Assembly: GCA_011503125.2 (NCBI GenBank)
Contig: WWBZ02000001.1
Location: forward strand, 682,001-746,000
From: Botryosphaeria dothidea
Taxonomy: Eukaryota; Ascomycota; Dothideomycetes; Botryosphaeriales; Botryosphaeriaceae
Length of the DNA stretch: 64,000 nt
Reading direction: 5' to 3'
Shown here: positions 23,321 to 37,296 of the stretch, one piece after another
How positions within the stretch are numbered: the first letter of the stretch is position 1
Layout: the number at the start of each line of letters is the position of its first letter
Program-made: the position numbers and the translations under genes
The notes under the pieces: model-generated
Databases searched by the model: none
What the model was told of the DNA's origin: nothing
What the model saw: only the letters and a program-made list of their open reading frames with translations

Positions 23321-26300
23321 TCGGGAAACAGATTAGACGTTAGGCGGTACGGCGATGTCGTAGTGTTTATCATCGAAGGGGCGGCGCCGGGCAGTCGACG
23401 AAGGGGTATCAAGACGAAACAGAAAACATTAACCGGAGGTGGAGAGGAGACGGCGCAGGGGAAGCGGGACAGGCGTCAGCAGCAGCAGCAGCGCCTACTA
23501 CTATATGCAAGTAAGTAGCGATGCGCAGGCAGGGAAGATGGCGCAAAGGCATGATTAACGGCACGAGCGCGTCGACTCTCCACCAGTACACGCTGTTCGG
23601 GGCCGGACGACTCATGGGCCTTGGCGGGATGCCGTCAGCGATGGGGCGCGACGGCGGGAACGGCGTTGCTGCAGGTACGGGAATGCTAGTCAACGATGCC
23701 GGGCGGGTTGGGCTGAGGACAGGGCACGGCGGTCCTGCTTCATTTGCCCGCCAGCTCGCGCGACGCGTGCAGCTGCTGGCTGGGCGAGGCGCGCGCAAGG
23801 CTGCTGGCTGCCGGCTGTCTGTGGGCGCTGAATTGGCGCCGAGGACGCAGCGTCTGGCGCGCAGAGTTGACGCGCGAATGGGGGCATCCCGGCAACGGCG
23901 GGCGCGCACGGCCGTGCAGCGATGCTTTTCGCGCTGAGGACGAGGAAGAAGTGGGCGTGGCCCGGGCGCGGCGGATGGTGTCGTGGATGCGGCCTGGAAT
24001 TTGTGGCAGGCACTCCAGCTCCGGCGCCGGTCAGGCTGTCTCGCTTAGGCCGAGGGCCTTGGCGCAGATCGCAGCGATCAAAACGGGCCCCCTCTTCCCT
24101 TAACCTGACCTCTTGTCGTCCCCTTCGTCCTCCAGGAGCCCCAAGCCTGCTCCATGCGCGCCTCTGTCACCCCCCCCCGTTCCCCCTCGGGCTGGATCTA
24201 CCTCCTGCATCCTCACCGACACCTGGCTCGCTCTCCACCGGCGCGCCTGTTTTGGATCCGCCGGGAAGGTCCCGTCTCCATCATGCACGAGCCATGTCTT
24301 GCTGGCAACTGTGGCCCATGCTCCTAGCCTTGCCCTGCAGAATGCGCCCGTCTCATTTCGTGAGCAATTCCGCTGGAGAGCCCGCAAAACTCGCTCGAGC
24401 CTCAGCTTTTGCTCGATCCGGTTCGCTCGCACGCGCCGCAGCCCGCTGGAGAACCTGGCGATCTTGCCATGCCCGCCACGAAGGCCCGATACTGCCTCTC
24501 CTCCGGGCCACCCTGCGCCAGAGCCTCCCTCCACTTTCCTATGCCCGATGTCGTAGGCCTCAGCTGCTGCCAGAGCCGAAGCCTGACGTTGCCATTGCAC
24601 CTGGTCCCAGCTCCACCGCAAAGCGTCTCTACGGCCCAAATGAAGGACTTGCCGATGCTCCTGTCAGCCGACGCATGTCCTCCACAGCCCGCCCGTCTCC
24701 CCGGCTTGTCTGCTGCGTCCAGACTCGCTGATCTCTTGCCTGCGGAAATAGCGCACGTACGCGCGCGCATCTGACTCCGCGCGTTCGATTTTGTCGTATC
24801 ATCTCAAGGGCGATGCCTGCCAATCGCCGAAACAGGCCACGCTCACTCGTCCCCGGCCGGCTAAGCTTTTCCTTCCTCATCTCTTCTCGAACTCTCTTCC
24901 ATGCCTGTCCACCTCGCTAGCACCACCAAATCTCGCTCCGACCTCCAAATGTCACCGAGTTGACGCCTCGTGCTAAATTACGCCTCCGGGAGAACGACAT
25001 ATGATGGCCGTCCTATGATCCAACCCTCCGGCTAGACCGCTCAGCCCTGTGGTAGTACGTGGGAACACCGGCACATCGAGTCCGCCCTGAGCCGCTGATG
25101 TCACACCGGAGATGAATCGCCAGGCCCAGATTGCACAAAGGTCACGAGCCTATTCTTTGTGATGTTCCTGCGGAAACTTTTGTTCGTTTCTTTGGCCGTT
25201 TCCCCCAGCAACCGTGTACCCGACAACCAGGTCGGGTGCGACGATTAGTTTCCTCCGAGTCAGTCCCGCGACCGCTTTCGGATATCTGACAGGTGTCTGT
25301 AACGCTGGCTACGAGTCTGCCAATTATTTCAAGATGCTTATCGCTACCCCGCTTGATCTTGAACTAGGAGTTGGCAGTCGGAATGCAGTTTCTTGGAGTT
25401 AAGGTAGGCAATGACCATGTCTTACTCACTTTGCGATCAGGCTCGGTACACGAAAATTAAATTGGCCGCCTCAAACTGAAAGCTACACAAGGCAAACCTT
25501 GTCTTAACTGTCATCAATACGGTCGTGACATTCCATTCCAACCTCGATAAGACAGTAAAGTCAAACATATATTGCCGTCCTCGTTATGCTCAAACCGGTA
25601 CGGTCATCCTCATTTGTTCGAGACAGCATTCGTTGAGGGATGAGCATAAAAATCCTTCCGAGCCTTCAGCAACTCCTATGCCAAGACAACAACCGCCAGA
25701 TGCGTTGAAAAGGCCCACCACAATATACCAAAGACATGTTAGCTTGAGGCCCTTTGTCAACACAAATAAGGGCGGCTTCACTTTGCTGACAGAAAACTCG
25801 TCACATCACTGAGCTATCACTTGCGCGCCCCGATCCTCCAGAATGTGATTGGATATCACGGATGAACACCACAATCTTAAAACGATGGTTGTTTCTGCCG
25901 AATGTTTGCAGCCAGTATCGTCCAATCAGGGCTCGTTACAACTTTTGTATGCGAGGATACCTTGCGCCTCACCTCAGCGCTGCGAACTACTCAGTGACAT
26001 GGCTGTCATGCTTAAAGTTACAAATCTTGCTACGAGCCGAACCTTATACTCGTTACCACAGCATCCGGATTAGGCTATCAAAACTCCTTTTCTCATAGAT
26101 CAGCCTTGGAATGAAACCGCCAAGAAACACGAACAAGATCAGTAAGTATATGAACAGTCTTCAGCGTCTTTCCGCAATCCAAGCCAGCTTTCTACCATGA
26201 GTCATCGGAAGTTGTTGTAGTGCAATGTTTCTTGGTGAGTCTTTGTCTTCAAAAACGAAGAATATCGGGAACATTCCAATTACGCAAATTTAGAGACAAA

Positions 26301-27765
26301 AAAAATACAACCTTACTTCCATTTTTGCACTTTAGACTCCCTTACATTTTCTTGAAGCTGTTATCGAGCACACTTCAACAATTTTCGAGCACCACTGTCG
26401 CTCGCCGTGCCTTTGTATACTCGAAACCGTGAGGTGGAAGTTGCCCGCTGTCTTAAGAATTGATAGTGGAAGTAGAATTGTCCCAATGAGGTCGTTATAC
26501 ACGTACTTCTTACTGAGCCTGAGCCATACCCGAGAATCCGTTCCTATTCTTCTTTTTCCGTGTCCTCGTCTAGATACGCGAACGGACGACTTATTGCGTG
26601 TGCGCCAATTTCCGCACTCGACTTCCTCTGGCTCGCGCGTCGCCATCTGGCTATGAGAATATTGTCGATCAAAATCTTTATTTAGCAACACATGCTAAAA
26701 AAAAAGGGACGCTTCAGTCTGTGGTCATCGTCATAAATAGGGCACGGTCCGATGACAGCATCGGCTTGGAGACGGAGATGCCAAAAGATTAAATGAGACA
26801 AATTCGGGGGCCGGCTTCAGCCGTATGACTTACAGTCTGCTTTTTTCTGCATTTCATTTCACGACGCGTGCAAAGTGTCAACCTCGGTGTTCAACAACGA
26901 CAATTCCGGTTTATCCTTACTGCTTACTTCGCAGATGGTAACCCCAGAAGACTATTTTCCCGGCATCGTTCCAATATTCTTTGCAAATCAAGCAGAAGCA
27001 AGTGCTTCTCCCTGGTCCCCGTCGCCTGCAAGCTGCATATCAACAGCACAGGATTCCATAGAAGGTGGATCGGCACGTGCGTGCTCTCCGTTGTGGGACA
27101 GCGCAGGTTCGTCGTCGCTCCCTTCCCTTTCCGTCACTCCGTTCCCGCCGTTGGCCCGCCCCGCCATCCGAACCAGAGTATAAGATCGCCTAGTTAAGTG
27201 AGCATGTTTATTTCCGGTCAGCCTCACTATATCCCGATTAGCCGAAAATTAAGCAGTCCGCCTTTTGCTAAAAATGTGACGTGCTACGTCATTGCGTGAG
27301 ACCCTGAACGGCAGCAGGCATTCCAAGATTTGACCACAAGTTGACCACGTCTTCTCATTATATACATCAAACCCTTTTTCTCATCTTTTATCGACACTGA
27401 AATAAATATCATACGCACAGAGCTGGACCGTTTCGGTATAGTCAGGTGCGCTGGGCCCGCATCCAAAAATGAAGAACCCCTTCCCACCAAGATGGTCGCG
27501 CACTTTTAACGGCTGATGGGAGATGGAAATATTTCCAAGGAAACAACTCTGTCAAGGGCAAGTCACTACTATTTTTTGAGGTAGTGCTAGTGTACCAACG
27601 TAGAATTCCGTCTGTCACGGTCACTTTTCGCCAACAAGATCCAACGATGGTGCCAGACTCCTTAAATAGCATAAAATTAAGAGCCAGGAATCGTTCCTCT
27701 ATGGGTATGCATGACATTGAATCTCCCGCATGCGTCTGTCTCCTTCTCATCTAGATGTTTTATTT
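23321..27765. other. 4.4 kb gene-poor stretch
   Basis: The first about 1.6 kb is GC-rich. Long overlapping ORFs on both strands there are a composition effect, not genes; none has a domain or consistent codon bias. From about 25 kb onward the sequence is of mixed composition and again without a supportable gene. It contains the promoter of the serine-rich gene and the 3' flank of the lactate dehydrogenase. Confidence 0.5.
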
Positions 27766-29493
27766 TTACAACCTCGCCTTGACCTTCTCCCACAAGGCTG
27801 GCCTCTGCAGGTTGGACGGGCCGTCGTAAAGATCGCGCTCTACCTGTCTGACATTGATCTGCATACCAAGTCAGCCAATGAAACGATGTATTCCAAGTGG
27901 TTCCACTTACATGCTGCATCCCCAGGTCCTCGACCTTCTCCACGCCCAGTAACCTCATGGCCGTCTCGGTCTCCGCCTTCAGGACTGTTCGCGGTGTTAG
28001 CGATCCATGTCGTTCATGACCATACAATTGTAAGTGAAGGAGCAACTTACTCTCAAACACCCTTGCCACGCCCTCCTTACCGCCCGCACCGAGGCCGTAC
28101 AACGCCGCACGCCCAACACCGACCGCCTTCGCGCCCAGACATAGCGCCTTGACGACGTCGGTGCCTCTCTTGATGCCGCCATCAACCCACACCTCAATCT
28201 TATCAAACACCTCCGGGCAGTACTTCCTGATCTCGAGCAGGGTGTGCACAGCCGGCGGCGCGGTATCCATCGCACGACCGCCATGGTTCGACAGAATAAT
28301 ACCCTTAATCTGCGGCGCGTACTGGGCCGCCAAATACGCGTCCTCATGCGTCTGAACACCCTTCAGCACGATGGGCAGCTGCGTGTGCTTCGCCAGCCAC
28401 GGCAGGGTCGTCTTCCACGTGAGGTCGGGCGCGGTGCCCTGGAAGAGGCTCTTGCCAATGCCGCCGCTCTCCTCCTTCTTGGGCGCCGGCGTGCTCGCCG
28501 AGCCCTCCTGCACCGACGAGCGCACGGGCAGGTTCGACCCGACATTCTTGCTGCGCTCGTCGTGCTCGCGCTTGCCCGGCACGGGCGCGTCGAGGGTCAG
28601 GCAGACGAACTTGTACTGCGGCAGCTTCGCGATGCGCTGCAGCATGGCCTCGCTCTTGCGCCGCTCCGTCTGCACGTACAGCTGCCAGCCGAACATCTGG
28701 TCGGGCGCCGCGCCCGCCACGACCTGCTCGGGCGTCATCGACGCGTTGTTGCTGACGACCTGCAGCGCGCCGAAGCGCGCGCACCCCTGCGCGATGCCGT
28801 GCTCGCCGTCCGGGTGCGCCAGGCGCGCCATCGCGGCAGGCGAGACGTACAGCGGGATGTCGACCTTGTGGCCGAGCAGCGTCGTCGACGTGTCGCAGGC
28901 GGTGCAGTCGACGAAGACGCGGGGCCGCATGAGGATCTGGCGGTAGACGTGGCCGTTGTACGACTTGGAGAACAGGTCGTCGCTGGCGGAGTAGTAGTAG
29001 GCCCATCCCTTCGCGCTGATTTGTTTGGTCGCTGCCGCCTCGATGTCGTCGAGGTTCAGCAGCGATTCCAGGTCCGGCGGCCCTTCGGGCTCCGTCGATG
29101 CTGCATCGCCGCCCACCGCTGCGGCCTGGGATGCTTGTTGTTGGGCGGCTGGGGCTTTTTCTTCTTTGGGGATTGTGGACTCGTCGAATTTGCCCAGCTT
29201 GGCTTCTGCGGGTAGGGACTCCTCGAGGATGCCCGGCGGGTGGATGGGGTCGTACTCTTCGGTTGCGTCGGTGCCGGCGAGTTGGAGGATGATTTTGGAG
29301 CCGCCGGGGTGCTCGTTGAGGAAGGATGTTACGTCGTAGACATGGCCGTATAGAATGACCCAGCAGCTTTCTGGTGTGTTGTGCTTGGACACTGGCGGTG
29401 GCGTTAACGTTGGGAAATTCCGGAGAGCTCTCATGCGGGGTGGGAGGGTTGAGTGGCAGACTTACCCTCGTCGTAACTGAACACCTTTGCCAT
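27766..29493 (-). CDS. Cytochrome b2-type L-lactate dehydrogenase (FMN, heme b5 domain)
   Basis: Four exons (29493-29466, 29391-28051, 27984-27911, 27858-27766) encode 511 aa. The tiny first exon MAKVFSYDE is spliced to [11 protein letters not shown]. The b5 heme domain has both ligands, H37 in HPGG and H60, at the usual 23-residue spacing. The flavin domain follows: YYYSAS (about 141), WQLYV (Y248), LTLDAP (D278), VLKGV (K353), SNHGGR (H379, R382) and [15 protein letters not shown]. These are the substrate, FMN and proton-abstraction residues of the family. The motif reads GRAMD instead of the common GRQLD. It oxidises L-lactate (or another 2-hydroxy acid) and passes electrons through heme to cytochrome c. 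No mitochondrial presequence is visible, unlike yeast Cyb2, so it may be a cytosolic paralogue with another acceptor or substrate. Confidence 0.92.
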
Positions 29494-29937
29494 GTTCACA
29501 CTTTGCTCTCTATCCTCTCTACAATTGGGGAGGAGGGAATTGGAGGTGGAGGAGGGACAGGAGAAATATCAGGCCAGCAGTAGGATTAAGTTAAGGTGGA
29601 ATGACGGTATGGGAGAAAAGCTGGGGAGAGCGGAGGCGGCTCGGGGAAGGTGACTCTTGGGACGACAACAGGGTCGCCATGATTGGAGAATGGGCGCGGA
29701 TCGGCTAACGGGTACAGGAGTGGGATATAGCTTCCGGGTTGCGCAGGTCTTCGCCGAAGGCTGATGTCGGCGTTTGAAATCCGAGGCCTCGCGACGCTCG
29801 AGAGGCGCGAGACGCGGGGAAGCTCGGCTCGACATGCCCCACCGCCGACCAGTTCATCACATTTTGTCCGTCCACACAGCACCACACTCTCCCATCTCGT
29901 CTTGTCCTGCCCTGAACACCGGCCTGAGCCCCGAACT
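29494..29937. promoter_or_regulatory. Divergent promoter, lactate dehydrogenase / YwbE-domain gene
   Basis: A 444 bp interval between two outward-facing starts. It holds both promoters. No specific site recognised. Confidence 0.5.
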
Positions 29938-30606
29938 ATGATGCAGAGGCCTCGCAACCGCCAGGGCCGTCCCTCCCAGCACCCGTCCGCCGACAGAGGG
30001 AGAGGCCGTGGCGGCGGCAGGGGACGAGGCGGCCGATTCAACAGCAACGGGCCTTTCAGCGTGCCGAGTATCCAGCAGATCGTCTCCGGCGCCCATGTCT
30101 CCATCGTCTTGAAGGTCGACCAACCGACCGGTCGGCAAGTGCAGGGAACCGTGGCCGATGTATTGACCAGCGGCAATCACCCGCGCGGCATCAAAGTGCG
30201 TCTCGTCGATGGACGCGTGGGTCGCGTGCAGCGCATGGCTACTGAAGAAGAAGCAAGAGCCGGATCTGAGGGGTTGAGCAACCTGGGAAGGAACGGAGAG
30301 GCCAGCGGCGGCCTGCACCAGGGAGTAAGAACCACCACGGCACCTTCGACGTCCAGGTTCAACATCAGGTATCGCGACGTTAGGCAAGAGGAAGAGCTGG
30401 ATGGGCCTCCTGCTGGCTACAGCTTGGGCGACTTGCTGCCTCCCGGCCATCCTCTACTGGAACAGCATGACAGCCCTGCCCACGAGCGGGGCGTGCCCAA
30501 TGAAACGACAGACCTCAGCTCTGCCACTCAGGTTTGCCCGGTGTGCAACGAATTTGAAGGCGATGAGATCGCTATTTCATACCATGTCAATTCACATTTT
30601 GATTGA
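29938..30606 (+). CDS. YwbE-domain (DUF2196) protein with C-terminal UBZ-like zinc finger
   Basis: An intronless 222 aa ORF. The start is chosen at ATG 29938 (a second ATG follows at once). The longer open frame upstream would add a poorly coding leader. An Arg/Gly-rich N-terminus (GRGRGGGRGRGGRF) suggests nucleic acid binding. Residues about 40-100 match the small bacterial YwbE fold: VSIVLKVDQPTGRQVQGTV, SGNHPRGIKVRLVDGRVGRVQ. The C-terminus, CPVCNEFEGDEIAISYHVNSH, has a Cys2-His2 arrangement like ubiquitin-binding UBZ fingers of Rad18 and polymerase eta. It therefore may bind both RNA or DNA and ubiquitin, but the function is unknown. Its 3' end faces the TTC36 homologue with 47 bp between the stops. 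Confidence 0.85.
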   Translation: MMQRPRNRQGRPSQHPSADRGRGRGGGRGRGGRFNSNGPFSVPSIQQIVSGAHVSIVLKVDQPTGRQVQGTVADVLTSGNHPRGIKVRLVDGRVGRVQRMATEEEARAGSEGLSNLGRNGEASGGLHQGVRTTTAPSTSRFNIRYRDVRQEEELDGPPAGYSLGDLLPPGHPLLEQHDSPAHERGVPNETTDLSSATQVCPVCNEFEGDEIAISYHVNSHFD

Positions 30607-30653
30607 AGAAATAGCTCTAGAAGCATGTCGATTTTTCATTCACACAGTCGCCC

Positions 30654-31397
30654 TCACACGCCGCATCCGCCTCCCACGTCTTTCCTCGGCGTATCGTCCA
30701 TTTCTTCCCTCATTGCCTGCTTCACAATCGCTCCGCACATCTTCGCGTACGGGTTTGTCCTGACGGCCATCTCTTTGGCCATCTTATCCCCGTATCGCCC
30801 TCCGAGGAAGAATTCTCGGCTCGCCATCTCCTCCAGGCTGTCCTTATCTCTGCCATTTACTTCCTTCGGGCCCTTCTCCAATTTTCCTTCACCGGCTGTT
30901 TTAGCTGCTTTGAGCAGCAAATACCCGCGATGGGTATGCGCCGTCGCCAGTAACCGCGCCTGGAGCGGCGATAGTGGGTCTTGTGGTGAAGCGGGCGTAG
31001 CGAGCACAATAGCTCTGGACAAGTCTCCAAACAGTGCCGCTACTGTTTCAATATGCTGCGACTCGAACATCTTCTCTTCATCCTCGATCCTTAACCGCAG
31101 AGCCTGCGCTCTGTTTGTGTAGGCTGAGGCGTACGAGGGGTGCTGCTCGATAAGCGCACTGAGCGCCTTTATCGCCGCATTGGCGTCGTCCGGAGAGGGC
31201 GTTTCTGTGTTGAGAGGGAGAATTGCCTTTCGCTCTTCGGCTTGCAGCGTGGGGAGAAGCGACTCGGATATGTGCGGCAAACTTTGTGGTGATTGCGGTA
31301 TTATTTTGATTGAGGCCGATGGAGAAGATTCAGGATCGAAGAGTGCGGAGAGGACCTTTGCATCGTTTGAGGAGAGAGCCGCCGTTGCTGCGACCAT
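30654..31397 (-). CDS. TTC36 family tetratricopeptide-repeat protein
   Basis: An intronless ORF of 247 aa, ATG at 31397. The TPR region (about residues 60-190) has the family landmarks SYASAYTNRAQALRLR, DLSRAIVLA and AHTHRGYLLLKAAK. The C-terminal NPYAKMCGAIVKQAM motif is diagnostic for TTC36, whose members end in an NPYA-x-C block. Length is somewhat above the animal protein because of a longer N-terminus. TTC36 is a small TPR scaffold. In mammals it has been reported (from memory) to bind and stabilise 4-hydroxyphenylpyruvate dioxygenase. The very next gene, divergently transcribed, is that dioxygenase. Confidence 0.9.
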   Translation of the reverse strand: MVAATAALSSNDAKVLSALFDPESSPSASIKIIPQSPQSLPHISESLLPTLQAEERKAILPLNTETPSPDDANAAIKALSALIEQHPSYASAYTNRAQALRLRIEDEEKMFESQHIETVAALFGDLSRAIVLATPASPQDPLSPLQARLLATAHTHRGYLLLKAAKTAGEGKLEKGPKEVNGRDKDSLEEMASREFFLGGRYGDKMAKEMAVRTNPYAKMCGAIVKQAMREEMDDTPRKDVGGGCGV

Positions 31398-32067
31398 TTC
31401 GGGCGAGTATTTGGTGTAAATTGAGGGTTGGAAGGGTGAAGGTAGGCGCGGCTTAAGGTGGGGAGCAGCTCAACCGCATACGCAGATTTAATATCTACCC
31501 AAGAGATCCCACCGACGCGCCGATCTCCTGCGTCCGCGCTTCCCCGCGCATGCCGCTTTCTCGAGCGTTCCTCACACAAGTTCCCTGGCCAGCTATCCGT
31601 GGCAAGCCTATTCGAGGGGGTCTTTGTTCAGGTGGTTCATGTTGGCCCGCCGCAAGCCGAGCGCCACAGCGGCCTTGGCACTTTTCTCCTGAGATATCCG
31701 CGCACCATCGTCTGCCCTCCTCTAGTATCCGCGCCTTCCCGTGTTATCAGAGCTTCTGGACCTCCCTCATGTGCAAGGGCCTTGCAGCGGCAGCCGTCGG
31801 TCCACGACGGTTCTTGCAATGCTGACCGGTACGTCAGCGAACGGCAGTGAGGGGATTAGCAAACGGCACAGGCGTTGAGACCTAGGTATTTGAATGTCCA
31901 AGTGGAGCACGGGCTGCCCGTTTTTCCCTTTTGTTCTCTCAAGCTTTGCTGCTGGCTCAGGTATATAGTGAATCCCACAGAGCCTCTTTTTCGCACCATC
32001 TCCACCACTTACTCTTTCAGCGAGCTCCAAATTTTTGTTATCTCTTCCCTCTTGCACGCAGCCAGCC
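31398..32067. promoter_or_regulatory. Shared divergent promoter, TTC36 homologue / HPPD
   Basis: A 670 bp interval between the two start codons. A TATA-like TATATAG lies at 31962-31968, about 100 nt before the HPPD ATG. The arrangement would allow joint control of the two genes. No specific regulator site can be named. Confidence 0.6.
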
Positions 32068-33454
<1,387 letters not shown>

Positions 33455-36400
33455 GCGTGGTCTGTGTGTGATGCAGGTATGATGGGGAAAATTGTGGAGG
33501 ATACGGATGAGTTGCGGACATAGGTCATGACACGATACATCATGTGAAGCGGGAGTTGGGGTGTTTCTTGCTTGGCAAAGTACAGGGGGATATCGCAGCC
33601 GGTGGTTAGCGGTAACGGACTCTAAAAAGGCAACTTTGTGAGGAGTAGAAGTATCTATCCGGATATAAGTGTGTCGCATTCGCACCGACAAAGCCATCCG
33701 GACGAATACTTCCTAGTAGTGTAAAGTCGATCTTTTTCTAATCCGTTGTGGGAATCTCGCATTTAACTCTAACCGTCCGCTATAATAACCCCCAGTATGC
33801 TGAAGCGCAAATATCAGATCTGAAGTACAGAATGGAGCCTTGTCCTTGTGGCGTTGCGAACACTATCTTTCCCACATGCGGTGTTTGGTGTGCCCGGAAT
33901 CTGGGAGTTTGAGATCCCTGCTTTTGCCTTCTCGAGGCAGCTTCGCGGAAAGGGTGTGCTGACGATGGTCAGCAATGCCGGTCGGCGCCACTCGTTGGCG
34001 CCACAATTTATGCGTGAGCGCCGCCTCTCGCCTGTTTAAAATAATGCTATCAATACATCCTTTGATTCCCATTATCTTTGAGAATTCAAAAATACTGCCT
34101 TGTGTAGAGGTGCTGCTCAGGGATGACGCTGATGTGCGTTCTCTTTGGTCAGCCCTCTCTGCTTCAAAGATTCTACACAGAGGAAGTATATGGGACTAGA
34201 TGTTAAAGTGAACGCAGGTGTACTACCCTCAACCTCTGTTCAAGGATCGTCCTGGTAAACTAGATCCTTGTAATGAGGCGCAAGGCAACGAGCTGAATCC
34301 ACGGACTGGTTTGCCTAATACTGATGTCGAGCTTTCTTACTTCCTTCTCTCCTTCCGTCACGGACCCGAGGTCGAAGTGCCTGAGGAATAGTCGAAGATG
34401 TAGTAGTGGTCTCTCATGCTTCTTGTGTGTAGTGAGCAAATTACACGCTCTTTAGGGGGCCGCTGTGAAATTTCGTACGATTTTGAGCTGATTCAGAGTT
34501 CGCACACCTCTTCTCACTTCAGGGGCGCGTTATCTCTTAAACTTCCGGAAGGCTCGATATCTGTCAAGCCCACTCAAAATCACACACTTGACCACATCTT
34601 CCTCAAATTTTTGCCTTTTCCTCATCGAATACGAATGCGACACTGCTTAGCTTTACGCCAAGGATTGAATGACCCGAGCCGGTGAACTATTAAGGCATAT
34701 CCTGGATGACATGTTTGTTGAGAACTGATAGATAGATACCAGAAATCGACGGTTGCCTATGTGTTCCAAGCTGACCCTAACGTGGTTTCCTGCCTTCAGT
34801 TCTGCTAGTCTCGAGGCATGTTGGATGTCTCGCATCTATGAAAGATAAGAACAGGCACTCGTAGTCTGCCTTGTCGACAGTTTAGACTTGGTATTTTGAT
34901 GACCGCCCGCTGCATCAGATGCTCTATCATGTGGGCGGTAAGATAGTGGCTGTGTTCCAAGAATCGAAAGAGTGGTAGGTTGGGCTTGAATATTGCAAAA
35001 ATCTTGCGAGGCCATCGAACTGCCACGAAGGAGAGGATACCGGTCAGTCTGTTTGGGGTACGGCTGTTGGGAAAAGAATAATGTCAGCCTCCAGCACAGA
35101 CGTATATGAAGAATTCGCAAGTCTCTCGTTAGCACTTTTTGACCATCTTACGATCGAACTGGAGTTTTCCTTTTGTATCTCTAACACACGACATCGATGC
35201 CTCCAGCTTCAGAAGACCGTGAACTCAACGATGCGAATAAGAGGCCACAAAGGTTCACGCGCACTTATACCAGAAACGTGGCTCAAGGCCAGGCATTCCA
35301 GTGGAACGGAAACAGATGAGCATCATATCCCATTCAAGAAGAGAGGCATACGATCCTTTGCTCACATCTTGCATAGGAATATCAACTTGCATATTCACTT
35401 TTTGATTGACTGCCGATCCCTTTTTCGATGGTTCTCCACGCTCTAGAATCCTTTTCGAGAATAACGCCAGCAGATATAAGGCGCCAGAGCAAATACTACA
35501 GTGATCGACTGAGACGGCAAAACTTCAATATGGGCATGGTGCTGCAACCTACCCGAACAATAAATGCGACGCATCTTCAGTTTGTGTAGCGGGGGAGATG
35601 TACACTTTACCTTGCTGGGATGGCTTACGTTGCACAGACGGGCGTCTGGCGGGATTGTAATGTCCGGAAGATGGATCTTGCGCGCCTGGCCTTGCGTGCA
35701 ACTCAGGGACGGAGCACGGCATTTTCTTTTCTCGTTGCAGGACCCCGAACTCGGCGGCAGCCTCAACGACGGTGTCTTCGACAACAGCAAGTGCAACAAC
35801 TTCCATGCTTACAGCAGAATAGAGAGCCGCGAGATAGTTAATGAAGATGCTGAGATTCTGTATACGCAATTCGGGAGTTTATGAATTTTAAATCCTAGAA
35901 TCCAGTCATATAATTCGTAGTCTGGCATGTACTATTCGTGATTAATGAACGAGTATCTACGTTGCTGGGAGATGTCTGCTACAGAAACTCATCCATGAAG
36001 CCGCCTATAACAATATCGAACACTTTATCCGTATTCCTGCCGGTACCAAGATTAGAAAAAAAGTTGGATAAGGATAAGCCCACGATATTCAGTACGGAGT
36101 AGGATATCGCGGCATTCTGGAATGAAGCTAAAATGGAACAAGCAAGACTCCTATGGCTTCTTCTGCTCTAAGAAGAGCTCGTTTATACTCAATTTGTTCT
36201 TGAAGTGGTTAAATGCATCTAATTACTTGATTCAGCTCATTTTCCAATATTGGGCTAAATAATATTGGACCCAAAAACCAGTCTGCATGGCGAATTATGT
36301 AAAAAAAAAAGTTGTAACTGCCAATTCAGAGCCTGAGGATAGGTATCAATGATTCGAGGTTGACGAGCTATATACGTTTGCAAAAAGCTGTATTCTTCCT

Positions 36401-37296
36401 TCTTTCTTGTTTCATAAAGATTTCGAAATATACTTTAGAGGCAATTCTACCATTCTTTGGCACTACGATGCTGAAAATCTGTTCTTCAGCCTCGTTGAGC
36501 AAACATGTTCGAGAAGCTTCCACAATCTTGGACGAAGTTCAAAATTTCTGTCAGGTTGGAACACGAATTCCTGGGCTCGAGAGTCGGCGTCTTTTTAACA
36601 AAAGGCTGGAGAAGGCTGGAAAGCAAACCAGCGCTGCGAAGACAGGACGTGCCGTTACGCTCGGACGTGAGAACTCAGCCTTGCGGCTCCGATCGACCCA
36701 AGGACCCAATTGGCCGCGCACCCACATCGTCGATTCATACCATATGCCCAATCCACAAGGCTTCCCTCCTCATCTTGATTGCGGTCCGCCTTGCGTCAAC
36801 CTGCCTACGCGTGGCAGCATGCCGGCGGTCCGCGCCGCATGCGTTCATGCCTGAAAGTATCAGCCTTGCATATGCAGCCATGGCGAGCTGCATCCCTCAG
36901 ACCGGATGTCGCAGCAGCTGCAAGCCGCGTGGTAACAGTTGAAGCAACGGAGGAAGGCAACTGTCTGCCTTGCGGATCAGCCTGGACGCATCCGTTTCTG
37001 CGCCTTGCTGTCAGCCTGGCGCTGGCCTCATGACGCGGCGTGCCAGGCGGGGAAGGAGGGGGTGGTCAGACACTGCGATCAGGCTGAGACAAGGCTCAAC
37101 AACAGCGAAGAGCTCAAGCTGCTTTCTTGTCACTCTGAAGGATCAGATAGGAATGTGTATTGAGAGACATGTATTGAACGGTAACCCGAAATCCGAGAGG
37201 AAAAGGTCATCATGAACGAGATGTGCCCAGAGATTGGACGTCTTAGACAATGCTTTGAGAAAATAAACCTGTGTGCTATGCGAAAATCGTTTCATG
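33455..37296. other. 3.8 kb gene-poor stretch
   Basis: Lower-GC sequence, particularly 35.9-36.4 kb, with no supportable gene. The only item of note is a minus-strand ORF region at 35543-35869 with six cysteines but no ATG (see findings). Repeats of the motif TCAGCCTTGC occur at 36675 and 36860. Confidence 0.5.

Noticed and set aside
23409..24880. Long overlapping ORFs on both strands
   Set aside because: GC-rich sequence suppresses stop codons. No domain, no consistent frame and no splice support; several frames are open at once.
28244..29215. Plus-strand ORF of 323 codons opposite the lactate dehydrogenase
   Set aside because: Arg/Ala/Val-rich antisense shadow of the flavin-domain exon.
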